Assembly (NCBI RefSeq): GCF_004143485.2
Contig: NZ_ML974131.1
Coordinates: 179,867 to 243,866 of the forward strand
Length of the DNA stretch: 64,000 bases
Origin: Halorussus amylolyticus
Lineage (GTDB): Archaea > Halobacteriota > Halobacteria > Halobacteriales > Haladaptataceae
Reading direction: 5' to 3'
Part shown: piece after piece, positions 24,276 through 31,961 of the stretch
How positions within the stretch are numbered: the stretch's first letter is position 1
Layout: each line of letters begins with the position of its first letter
Notes under the pieces: generated by a model
Seen by the model: only the letters and a program-made list of their open reading frames with translations
Told to the model about the DNA's origin: nothing
Databases searched by the model: none
Position numbers and translations under genes: made by a program

Positions 24276-25490
24276 TTATTCGGAATTCGACCCCCCATCG
24301 GACTCGACCCCCGACGATTCCGCCACGATTTCCTCGCGGCCGACCTCCCGGCCCAATGCCGCCGAGCGGTAGATGCCGTCCATGACCAGCATGGTCTCCA
24401 GTCCCAATTCGGCGGTCGGCAGGGGGTCGGCCCGCCCGGCGAGCGACTCGACCCAGTGGTAGAGTGGGTCGGCGGCGAGACCGGACTTGTACGCGAGTTC
24501 GCCGCGTTCGCCGTCGAGGTACTGCTGGCGAAAGAGGTACTCGCTCAGATCGGCGCTCGCGCGCATCTCCACGTCGCCCACGGTCGAGAAGTACTCGAAG
24601 GGGTCGAGTCGCACCCCGCCCTCGGTGCCGACGACGGCGCTTCCCTCCTCGTCGAGGTAGCGTGACCAGCTCGCTCGAATCGAGAGGACGGTGCCGTCTT
24701 CAAACGTGACGAAGCCTACGCCCACGTCCTCCACGTCGTAGCCCGACTCCTCGACCCGGCGGCGGTAGCCGTCGTCTGCGGCGGCCCGCGCCCGGTCGGG
24801 CGTCGTCCGGAACGTCTGGCCGCGCACGCGCTCGACGGTCGGCGAGTCCATCAGGTAGAGCATCTGGCCGACGGTGTAGCTCCCGAGGTCGTACACCGCG
24901 CCGCCGCCCGCGGTCTCCTCGCGGACGAACGCGGGCGACCCGTAGCCGTCCACGTGCGGAACCCCGCGCCTGCGCGCGCCCATCGCCACGTCCTCGTTCT
25001 CGGGACCGAACGCCCACCCCCGAGATTTGGCCGCGATTCCGTGGTACACGTCGCCGAGTCCGCCAGCCTCCGCGACAGCTTTCGCGGCGCGCGTCTCGAC
25101 GGTGTAGAGGAGTTGGTTCTGGACCGCGAGGCGCTGGCCCGTCCGCTCGGCGGTCTCGTACAGTCGCCGGGCCGCGGCGTAGCTGTCGGCCATCGGTTTC
25201 TCGCAGAACACGTCCGTGCCCGCCTCCAGCGCGTCGATGCCGATTGGCGCATGGAGCGGGGCGTGAACGCAGAGATTCACCGCGTCGAGGTCGGTCGCTT
25301 CGAGCATGCTCCCGTGGTCGGGGTAGCTCTCCGCGTCGTAGACCTCCGCGAGCGCCCGGGCCTTCGTGGTGTCCACGTCCGCGACCGCGACGATTTCCGC
25401 GCCGGGAATCCGGTCGTATCGGAGCGCGTGATTCTCGCCCCTGTTTCCCGCGCCGACGATGCCGATTCGAACTGAATTGTCATCTCCCAT
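24276..25490 (-). CDS. Gfo/Idh/MocA-family NAD(P)-dependent oxidoreductase
   Basis: A 404-residue sugar or inositol dehydrogenase-like protein. The Rossmann motif GIVGAGNRGENHA is at residues 10-22, the EKP motif lies in FCEKPMADSY, and the C-terminal beta-sheet domain has ETAGGGAVYDLGSYTVGQM and GTEGGVRL. Substrate cannot be told; such genes serve pentose, inositol or nucleotide-sugar oxidation. The upstream 320 bases are AT-rich and without a gene. Confidence 0.9.
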   Translation of the reverse strand: MGDDNSVRIGIVGAGNRGENHALRYDRIPGAEIVAVADVDTTKARALAEVYDAESYPDHGSMLEATDLDAVNLCVHAPLHAPIGIDALEAGTDVFCEKPMADSYAAARRLYETAERTGQRLAVQNQLLYTVETRAAKAVAEAGGLGDVYHGIAAKSRGWAFGPENEDVAMGARRRGVPHVDGYGSPAFVREETAGGGAVYDLGSYTVGQMLYLMDSPTVERVRGQTFRTTPDRARAAADDGYRRRVEESGYDVEDVGVGFVTFEDGTVLSIRASWSRYLDEEGSAVVGTEGGVRLDPFEYFSTVGDVEMRASADLSEYLFRQQYLDGERGELAYKSGLAADPLYHWVESLAGRADPLPTAELGLETMLVMDGIYRSAALGREVGREEIVAESSGVESDGGSNSE

Positions 25491-25814
25491 TCGAGAATCA
25501 AAGAGAAATCGGCATAGATACCTAAAACATTGATGGATGTTATAAATTATGAATGAGATATCGGGTGGGTTATTCCGATTTTCACGCAGGTTTTGAAACA
25601 GTACAAATATATTGTATGTTAGCGTTTAAATCAAATCCGAGTCTTCTAATATATGCAGATATTCCGATTACCGAAGAGTTTAATGGCTATAGGAATCTAT
25701 AGACAACTGTCGGTATACGATGGTAGAAAGCCAGCCGGATCGACAAGCGTGATAAGTGGATCAACGCTGTAGTCGTGGTTCAAGTAACCACAAATAAAAG
25801 AAGTGGTTGGCGAA
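25491..25814. other. AT-rich 324-base region without a recognised gene
   Basis: Much lower GC than the surroundings. It contains a short hairpin GTGGTT-caagt-AACCAC (25775-25791) followed by AAATAAAA. Only very short frames are present (for example ATGGTAGAAAGCCAGCCG at 25720). It may be the edge of a decayed insertion. Confidence 0.5.
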
Positions 25815-25940
25815 CTACTCCGCTAACGCAATCGCGATCCCGGCCATAAACATTGGCCACCCTGCCTGCATGTCAGTGCTAATCAGGGCGCAGCCGCCAA
25901 TGATGAAAGCGGCCGGGATTTCCTTGTTGCTATCGCTCAT
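25815..25940 (-). CDS. possible small hydrophobic protein, 41 aa
   Basis: Reads MSDSNKEIPAAFIIGGCALI, then STDMQAGWPMFMAGIAIALA and a final E. It is one or two hydrophobic helices with a charged N-terminus, like other haloarchaeal mini-membrane proteins. An AT-rich ATTAAAAA lies about 20 bases upstream (25956-25963), consistent with a leaderless transcript. Shorter than usual annotation limits, so support is moderate. Confidence 0.45.
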   Translation of the reverse strand: MSDSNKEIPAAFIIGGCALISTDMQAGWPMFMAGIAIALAE

Positions 25941-26310
25941 TTGTGAGGGGCAGTCTTTTTAATGCACGTGACGGTACCCAGCGTCCCGTGCTACTTGTTT
26001 CCGAGTGTATCCTCCCAAATAATGCTTTGCTTTTTTACTTTCATTAAGAACAAATGAGTTTGTCTTAGATGGCTCTGTTTGAAAATAGAGGAATAGGCGA
26101 ACGATGGTATACTAAACAGCCCAACCCGCTCGCCGATTCTATCGCTCGGCACATTATACGGCATGGCCCGTAATAAACGTATGTATGCCTGAGTAAAGTG
26201 ATTAGGTTGGGAGAATACATATAAATACACTACTTTAAATAATCTTATACTATAGTTTTTTGTTATGAGACTCAATTGCGAATCCGAATTGCTGACGGCT
26301 AGTGGTCTGA
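25941..26310. other. AT-rich 370-base region, no gene seen
   Basis: Composition is unlike the rest of the chromosome. The stretch TGGCTCTGTTTGAAA near 26070 faintly resembles the terminal repeats of IS6-type elements, but no transposase fragment or second end is visible. Confidence 0.45.
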
Positions 26311-27228
26311 CTACTCTCCGCCCCGGTCGTCGAGATACGCCAGCACACCCCGGACGTTCATGGCAGTCTCCTGCCGGGCCTTGCGCTCGCCCCACACGTC
26401 GCCCATCTCGTTGTTCTCGGCGAAGAACGCCTCGACCGCGTCGTCGTCGCCGAGTTCCGCGCGCTTCGCCTCGACCGCTTCGACCCACTCGGTCAGCACG
26501 TCGGCGTACTCGTCCATGACGCCCGCCTCGTACTCCCTCGGGCCGAAGTGAGTGTAGAGCAGGACCTCGGGGTGGAGGTCCCGAATCGTTTCGAGGTCGG
26601 CGAGACACTGTTCGAGGTCGAAGTTCACCGGCGGGGAGGTCTCGCGAATCCGCTCGATTTCGGGGACCCAGATGCCCGCGGCGTCCGCGGTGAAGACGGC
26701 GTCGTCGTCGCGGTCGTGGTAGACGACCTGATGGGGCGCGTGGCCCGGCGCGTGGTACACGTCGAGGTGGTGGTCGCCGAGGTTGATTTCGTCGCCGCCG
26801 CTGAGTTCGACCACGCGATTTTCGGGGATGGGTTCGGGTTCGACGTAGAACTCCCACTGGTCGCCGACCGCGGCCTTCGTCCCGGCGACGAGTCGCGAGG
26901 GGTCCACGAGGTGGCGCGCGCCGATTTCGTGGACCATCACCTCGGCGTTCGGGCAGGCGTCGGCGAGAAAGCCCGCGCCGCCCGCGTGGTCGAGGTGGAC
27001 GTGCGTGGGTGCGATGACCGCCACGTCCTCGCGCGCGATGGAGAGTTCGTCGAGCGCGTCGAGGATTCGGTCGTGATTGGTGCCGATGCCCGTCTCCACG
27101 ATGGCGGGACGGGCGGCGTCGTAGATGTACGCCGCGCCGTACTCGTCGGTGTCGTACATCCCGGTGTCGAGGTAGTAGAGGTCCGAGCAGTTCCCGACCG
27201 TCACCTCGCGGAGGTCTCCGGCGTTCAT
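26311..27228 (-). CDS. MBL-fold metallo-hydrolase
   Basis: A 305-residue hydrolase of the glyoxalase II-like group. The metal site THVHLDHAGGAGFL (H-x-H-x-D-H) is at about residue 74-87, with further ligands in [24 protein letters not shown] and LYTHFGPRE. The ATG at 27226-27228 is chosen because the upstream 29 codons look non-conserved, although an alternative start at 27315 would overlap the enoyl-CoA hydratase stop. Probably cotranscribed with that gene. Substrate unknown. Confidence 0.88.
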   Translation of the reverse strand: MNAGDLREVTVGNCSDLYYLDTGMYDTDEYGAAYIYDAARPAIVETGIGTNHDRILDALDELSIAREDVAVIAPTHVHLDHAGGAGFLADACPNAEVMVHEIGARHLVDPSRLVAGTKAAVGDQWEFYVEPEPIPENRVVELSGGDEINLGDHHLDVYHAPGHAPHQVVYHDRDDDAVFTADAAGIWVPEIERIRETSPPVNFDLEQCLADLETIRDLHPEVLLYTHFGPREYEAGVMDEYADVLTEWVEAVEAKRAELGDDDAVEAFFAENNEMGDVWGERKARQETAMNVRGVLAYLDDRGGE

Positions 27229-27311
27229 GTCTCGTGGGTGGTCCGGACGCGACAAAAGCGGTTCGACCGCGGAACTCGACGTTCGAGGGGGTCGGTCTCT
27301 CTCGCCGAGCG

Positions 27312-28049
27312 TCATCGCCTGTCGGCGATGCGCTCGGCGTTGCGGGCCACGAGGCGGCCGAAGGTCTCGACTTCCCGAGCCTGTTGGTCGGCGACGGAGC
27401 TTCGGTCCCGGACCCGCGATTTAATCGCGCGCAGGGTTTCGGAGTCGTTTCCCGCGATTTCGTCGGCGACCGCCCGCGGGTCGTCGGTCACACGCGAGAC
27501 GAGACCCATCCGGAGCGCCGTTTCGGCGTCGATAGTTCGGCCCGAGAGCGCGAGGTCGAGCGCCTCGCCCTCGCCCACGATTCGGGGCAGGCGGGCGGTG
27601 CCGCCCCACGCGCCGAACAGTCCGAGTTCGACACCCGGTTCGGCGAATGTCGCGCCGGGTGTGGCGACTCGGAGGTCGCACGCCAGCGCCAACTCCACGC
27701 CGCCGCCGCGGGCCGGGCCGTCGATTCCGGCAACGACCACGCACTCGGCCGACTCGATGGCGTTGGCGACTCGCTGGCCCTGCTCGGCGAACGTCTCGGC
27801 TTCCTCGCGGCTCAAATTAGCCACCACGTCGAGGTCCGCGCCCGCGCAGAACGCCGGACCGTCGCCCCGGATGTAGAGGACCGACGGGGCGGTGTCGGCA
27901 TCAGCACTGCCGTCGGCAGTCGCATCTGCGTCGGCCGCCGCGATTGCGTCTTCGAGCGCGTCGAGTCCCTCGGGGGTCAGCGCGTTCCGGCGGTCGGGTC
28001 GCGCGAGCGACACGACCCGGACGCCGTCGGCGTCGTCGGTTCGAATCAC
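27312..28049 (-). CDS. enoyl-CoA hydratase/isomerase family protein
   Basis: A crotonase-fold enzyme of 245 residues. The oxyanion-hole segments are IRGDGPAFCAGADLDVV (residues 59-75) and IDGPARGGGVELALACDLRVA with the catalytic glutamate region near residues 108-140 (FAEPGVELGLFGAWGGTARLPRIVG split across it). A low-complexity insertion ADADATADGSADADT at about residues 39-53 is encoded by a small palindromic stretch (27905-27920). Neighbouring genes for thiolase and acyl-CoA ligase fit fatty-acid metabolism. Confidence 0.9.
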   Translation of the reverse strand: MIRTDDADGVRVVSLARPDRRNALTPEGLDALEDAIAAADADATADGSADADTAPSVLYIRGDGPAFCAGADLDVVANLSREEAETFAEQGQRVANAIESAECVVVAGIDGPARGGGVELALACDLRVATPGATFAEPGVELGLFGAWGGTARLPRIVGEGEALDLALSGRTIDAETALRMGLVSRVTDDPRAVADEIAGNDSETLRAIKSRVRDRSSVADQQAREVETFGRLVARNAERIADRR

Positions 28050-28133
28050 GTTCGCACCTCGGAGCCGGTTTTCAAAGCTCTCCCGGAGTCGGTTTCCAAA
28101 GGTCTTTGCCGGTGCCGTCGTTACCCTCGGTCA

Positions 28134-28805
28134 ATGGAAGCGGCTGTCCGGGCACGAAACGCGGGGCGACGAGCGGTGCGAGATGTCGCGCCGGACCCTC
28201 TCCGTGAGCGCATTCACGCACTGCTGGACGACTCGGCGATGGTGCCGGGCGTGCTCGCGCTCTCGTCCGCACGCGCGGTCGGGGGTCCGCATGGGACCGA
28301 CGGCGGGAGCATCGACGACCGCGCGGCTGGTGTCCAACTCATCTACGAAGGGCTTCGCCTCACCCGCGCGCTCGCCCACGACCGGCCGTGGGAGCGCGAC
28401 CTCCCGCACACCGACAGCAACATCGGCATCCTCGCGGCCGACGTAATGGTCGCCCGCGGTTTCTCGCTCCTGGCGAGCACCGAGGCCGCCGACAAGGCGG
28501 TCGAGACCGTCAAATCCTTCGGCCGCGACCAGACCGACGGCCAGCAGGGCCGGACGACGTCGCCGCACGCGCTGGAGGCCGACGTGTTCGAACTCGCGGT
28601 CCTCGCGGGCACGACCGCGTTCGGCGTCGAACCCTCCGACTCGCTGGTCGCGTACGCCGCCGACCTCGCGGACTCGCTCGGCGACGATTGCCCGGAACCG
28701 CCCGATTCGCTCCCCGAGGAGGTCGCACAGGCGATGGCCGACGTGCCCTCGCCGCGCCGACTCGGTCCCGCCGACGAACCCCGGACGTCGGCGACCGACC
28801 CCTAA
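28134..28805 (+). CDS. DUF7114-type haloarchaeal protein, 223 aa
   Basis: The protein has conserved blocks HTDSNIGILAADVMVARGFSL and DVFELAVLAGTTAFG. From memory these match DUF7114, a family seen near tRNA genes and lipid enzymes in haloarchaea. It is largely helical and could be a distant relative of polyprenyl synthases (inference). Its stop lies 63 bases before the tRNA-Thr gene. Confidence 0.75.
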   Translation: MEAAVRARNAGRRAVRDVAPDPLRERIHALLDDSAMVPGVLALSSARAVGGPHGTDGGSIDDRAAGVQLIYEGLRLTRALAHDRPWERDLPHTDSNIGILAADVMVARGFSLLASTEAADKAVETVKSFGRDQTDGQQGRTTSPHALEADVFELAVLAGTTAFGVEPSDSLVAYAADLADSLGDDCPEPPDSLPEEVAQAMADVPSPRRLGPADEPRTSATDP

Positions 28806-28867
28806 TGCGAATCGAAACGCCTAAAGTGGATTCCGGGCCTATCGTTGAATGCGAGGCGACGCAGTGC

Positions 28868-28939
28868 GCCTGGGTAGCTTAGCGGTAAAGCGCGTCCTTG
28901 GTAAGGACGAGAGCCCGGGTTCAAATCCCGGCCTAGGCT
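28868..28939 (+). tRNA. tRNA-Thr (anticodon GGT)
   Basis: All arms fold: acceptor GCCTGGG/CCTAGGC, D-arm GCTT/AAGC, anticodon stem CGTCC/GGACG with loop TTGGTAA (anticodon GGT), variable AGAGC, T-arm CCGGG-TTCAAAT-CCCGG and discriminator T. Total 72 nt, no intron, CCA not encoded. Its 3' part is duplicated at 43559, so it is the integration site of the element that follows. Confidence 0.97.
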
Positions 28940-28940
28940 T
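28917..28940. repeat. attL: left 24-bp direct repeat of the integrated element
   Basis: The tRNA T-arm to discriminator region plus one base (GGGTTCAAATCCCGG through GGCTT) is repeated identically at 43559-43582. The 14.6 kb between the two copies carries Rep, restriction and integrase genes, so these are the att sites left by a tyrosine recombinase. Confidence 0.93.
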
Positions 28941-29041
28941 GTAAGAAATTCTTCATATCTCACGTACACTACCCCCACAGCAACAGCCTTCTCCCCGTCT
29001 TGGCCGCGTCAATCGAGACCGCCGCATCGGAGGGGGGATGC

Positions 29042-30541
29042 GTGACCGACCATCGCCCCTCACCCGAGATGCCGACTGGGTGTCAAACAACCGGGGGTCG
29101 TGACACCACGGAGAACATTCCCTGGCGCGGAACTTCACGGGAACACGCGAAAACGAAATTGGCGCGCTACGTGCGTCGTACGCCCGAAGGCACGCCACTC
29201 TCGAAAATCGTCTGCGACGTATTCGACTACGCACCCGGCGAGTACAGCTCGGCGGACTACCAGCTCGCGCGTCGATTCTTCAAGCGCCACAACTGGTTCA
29301 AAATCGACCGACGTGGGGCGAATCTCTGGGTGGAGCCGACCCTCGAACACTTCACTTGTACCGTTAGTAAGCAAAAGAGAGGAACGCAAGACAGCGACGG
29401 GGAGGACGGTAACACAGTCGAAAACCGGTCCCACGACCGGTATGCGAAAGAACGTGCTCAAACGCTCCTGTCGAAGGTGACGAAAATCAACGCGGAGTCG
29501 CTTCAGAGAGACCTCCACCGCGAGCTGTGGACTGAATTGGAGTCTATCAGCGATGTCGTGAAAGTGCTGGAGCGGGTTCGGGGGTCCGGCCCGGAGTATC
29601 TCTTTCTGCCGTACAAGACACGGTTCAATGCGGCGGACCGTGCCCGTGCCCTGAAACGAAAGTACGACATGGCATGGGACCGGGCAACAGCCAGGTACGA
29701 GACAGCCGTGGCAGTGACGCTTACGACGGACCCAGCCAGACACGATTCGATTGCGGGTGCGACGGACGCTCTGCTGGAGAATTTCCGGCGACTGCACGGC
29801 GACTTCCTGACGTACGACCCAGAGGGAGGACCGTCACGGCCGGGACGACGACTCGACTACATCTCGACGCTGGAATTTACCGACAGTGGACTTCCCCATC
29901 TCCATGTCGTGTTCTTTGGCGTGCCGTGGCTCTGCCCGCATGCGACGCTCAAGCAGTACTGGAGCGTGGACTGCGAGCAGGGCAACATCGTTTATCTCCA
30001 ACGCCTCCATCAGCGTAACGGTCGGTGGGTTCCTGAAAGACGGAGAATTGCCGATGGCGGAAAGACGGCCTCCGGGACCAAAACGGCGGACTACGACCCG
30101 GCAGCGGGGAGGGACACACGTACGTACTTCGGGAAGCAAATCACAACGCTCGTCGAGGTAGCTGAGACAGACACCTCAAACGGACTCACTGATGCAGACG
30201 ATTGTGCCAAGCAGGTTCCTGCGGGCCGCCGTGAGTCGCGTGACTACTGGAAACTCGCGCTCTACTGGGCGTTGGGCAAACAATTTTGGAGCGGGTCGCA
30301 GAATCTCACCACAGACGACTCAGACGACGCAGAGCCGAAGCTTCCGCACGTCACATGCTATCGATTTTTGGGGGTAGCCAAGTACGGCAATCTCCCAGCA
30401 CACGTCCGGATGGCTGGTCGCCTTCTGACCGGAACACCGCCGGACGACCGGCTAAATCGTTCTGGCGGCGGGCAGCGTGACAAGGGACCACCAAACGCGG
30501 GACAGCAGAGTGCTGATTCCGGAGGTGATGGGCAGGCGTGA
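29042..30541 (+). CDS. HUH-family rolling-circle replication initiator-like protein (Rep)
   Basis: A protein of about 499 residues. Counted from the GTG at 29042, motif 1-like VAVTLTTDP is at about 223-231, the HUH motif LPHLHVVFFG at about 284-293 (H286 and H288) and a tyrosine in DTRTYFGKQI at about 362, the order of HUH nickases that start rolling-circle replication. The N-terminal 110 residues may be a winged helix (LSKIVCDVFDYAPGEYS, then WFKIDRRGANLWVEP). A TTG at 29000 or ATG at 29069 could also be the start. The stop overlaps the GTG start of the next gene. Assignment is by motif, not by alignment. Confidence 0.78.
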   Translation: MTDHRPSPEMPTGCQTTGGRDTTENIPWRGTSREHAKTKLARYVRRTPEGTPLSKIVCDVFDYAPGEYSSADYQLARRFFKRHNWFKIDRRGANLWVEPTLEHFTCTVSKQKRGTQDSDGEDGNTVENRSHDRYAKERAQTLLSKVTKINAESLQRDLHRELWTELESISDVVKVLERVRGSGPEYLFLPYKTRFNAADRARALKRKYDMAWDRATARYETAVAVTLTTDPARHDSIAGATDALLENFRRLHGDFLTYDPEGGPSRPGRRLDYISTLEFTDSGLPHLHVVFFGVPWLCPHATLKQYWSVDCEQGNIVYLQRLHQRNGRWVPERRRIADGGKTASGTKTADYDPAAGRDTRTYFGKQITTLVEVAETDTSNGLTDADDCAKQVPAGRRESRDYWKLALYWALGKQFWSGSQNLTTDDSDDAEPKLPHVTCYRFLGVAKYGNLPAHVRMAGRLLTGTPPDDRLNRSGGGQRDKGPPNAGQQSADSGGDGQA

Positions 30542-31182
30542 GATGCATCTATCACGGGGTGCCATCACCGCGAAAGATGAGACGCATCCGTGAGGTCGCA
30601 CCGTCGTGTGACCACGGAGCAGCGTGGAATCCCGACCGAATGACAGCACACGACTGGCCGTACATCCTCGACAATGGGGCGTACGCTGCCGACGTGAACG
30701 ACGAGGAATGGGACCCCGACCCGTTTCTCCGGCGACTCAACGAACTTAATGACCGTATGCATCGCGACCCGGAGTTCGTCGTACTCCCCGACGTGCGGGG
30801 CGATGCGGCAGCAAGCGAACGCCAGACGCGAATGTGGGCGAACCGCCTTGCTGCACGAGGGTTCGATTATCCTTGGGCGGTGGCTGTGCAAGATGGGATG
30901 ACACCCGACCAAGCGTGTGAATTGGCGGTAGATGTGGACGCCGACGTGCTGTTCGTCGGTGGGTCTGACCCATGGAAAGTATCAAATTCCGCCGCACTGG
31001 TTCGAGCCGCTCACGCAGCTGGCCTTCACGCACATATTGGTCGACCGATGGATTTGACGTTTGCCGACGCCGTGGGCGCAGACTCGGTCGATACGACGAG
31101 TATCGTGAGAAACGAGGACTACGCCCGACTTCAGGCATTTGAGGAGCAGACGACAGTAGCGGATTTCGCCCCGACCGAGTAG
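30538..31182 (+). CDS. DpdA/TGT-like protein (possible 7-deazaguanine DNA modification)
   Basis: A 214-residue protein of the type found in phages and mobile elements as small relatives of tRNA-guanine transglycosylase. Characteristic blocks are PYILDNGAYA (residues 41-50), FVVLPDVRGDAAAS (80-93), WAVAVQDGMTPDQ (113-125), VLFVGGSDPWKVS (137-149), HAHIGRP and the terminal GADSVDTTSI (180-189). DpdA enzymes exchange guanine in DNA for preQ0-type bases; haloarchaea make preQ0 for archaeosine. It is translationally coupled to Rep (GTGA overlap). No other deazaguanine gene is in the element. Family call is from memory. Confidence 0.7.
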   Translation: MRCIYHGVPSPRKMRRIREVAPSCDHGAAWNPDRMTAHDWPYILDNGAYAADVNDEEWDPDPFLRRLNELNDRMHRDPEFVVLPDVRGDAAASERQTRMWANRLAARGFDYPWAVAVQDGMTPDQACELAVDVDADVLFVGGSDPWKVSNSAALVRAAHAAGLHAHIGRPMDLTFADAVGADSVDTTSIVRNEDYARLQAFEEQTTVADFAPTE

Positions 31183-31211
31183 CGTCTTCCGCGTTGGCTG
31201 TGACGACAGAA

Positions 31212-31946
31212 TCAAATTTGGAGTGTATTCCCATGTAAGCGCAACCACTCTCGGCGGCGCTCGTAATCCGGGATGAGTGTGCCGACCGCGTTCCAGAACT
31301 GCTCGGAGTGTGTGTCGTGGTCGGTGTGGACGAGTTCGTGAACGACCACGTAATCCTGAATATCGGTGGGTGCGAGCAACAGTCGCCAGTTGAGCCGTAC
31401 CACGCCCTCCTGAAATTCACCCCATTTCGCGTGAAGGTCCGCGACGGAAACCTCGTCTGGTGTGACCGCGAGCTTCGTCCGGTATTTTTCAACCCGCGAC
31501 GGAAACTGCTCACGCGCCGTGGTCACGTACCAGTCTACGACCTCGCTGTGAATCCGATTGTATCGTGTTTGCCCGTCGAGGCGTGTTGGCACTCGGAGGT
31601 CGAAGGTACTCCCATCAAACGATAGAGACGGGTCGCTACGCTCTTCATGCGTAACACACAGCCGATAGCGCCGTCCGTTGTATCGAAGTTTCTCACCGCT
31701 CAGAAACTCTTTCTGTGTGGGTGGATGCGCTTGCTCAGACAGTCCCGCAAGCGTGCGGAGAATCCATTCCTTCCGGTCGTCAAGGGCGTCCTTGATGTCT
31801 TCGTGTGAGGCTGCGGGCGGGGCGGTCACAGTCAACTCCATCGATTGGTCGAGTGCAATCCCGATGGTCGAGCGGTCCGCACTCCATGTAACTTCATAGG
31901 GGACCGTGACTTGCCCAATGTGGAGTTCGTGCATCGTCGTGGACAT
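31212..31946 (-). CDS. YgjP-type metal-dependent hydrolase (M48/SprT-like)
   Basis: A 244-residue single-domain metalloprotease-like protein. The zinc motif VVVHELVHTDHDTHSEQFW (HExxH then downstream H and E) is at about residues 200-218, and AKWGEFQEGVVRLNWRLLLAP just before it is the typical YgjP/DUF45 block. These genes often sit beside type I restriction operons, as here, where hsdR follows immediately upstream on the same strand with a 15-base gap. Substrate is unknown. Confidence 0.87.
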   Translation of the reverse strand: MSTTMHELHIGQVTVPYEVTWSADRSTIGIALDQSMELTVTAPPAASHEDIKDALDDRKEWILRTLAGLSEQAHPPTQKEFLSGEKLRYNGRRYRLCVTHEERSDPSLSFDGSTFDLRVPTRLDGQTRYNRIHSEVVDWYVTTAREQFPSRVEKYRTKLAVTPDEVSVADLHAKWGEFQEGVVRLNWRLLLAPTDIQDYVVVHELVHTDHDTHSEQFWNAVGTLIPDYERRREWLRLHGNTLQI

Positions 31947-31961
31947 GGAACAGGCGAGGTC

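Noticed and set aside
26060-26080. TGGCTCTGTTTGAAA-like IS6 terminal repeat
   Set aside because: No transposase and no matching second end, so it is too weak to call an insertion sequence.
25991-26857. A 288-codon minus-strand frame
   Set aside because: Most of it is a shadow of the MBL gene in another frame and the rest is AT-rich sequence with atypical codons.
27905-27920. Small ACTGCCG/CGGCAGT palindrome in the enoyl-CoA hydratase gene
   Set aside because: Only 7-bp arms, within chance expectation for GC-rich coding DNA; noted only because it lies in a low-complexity insertion.
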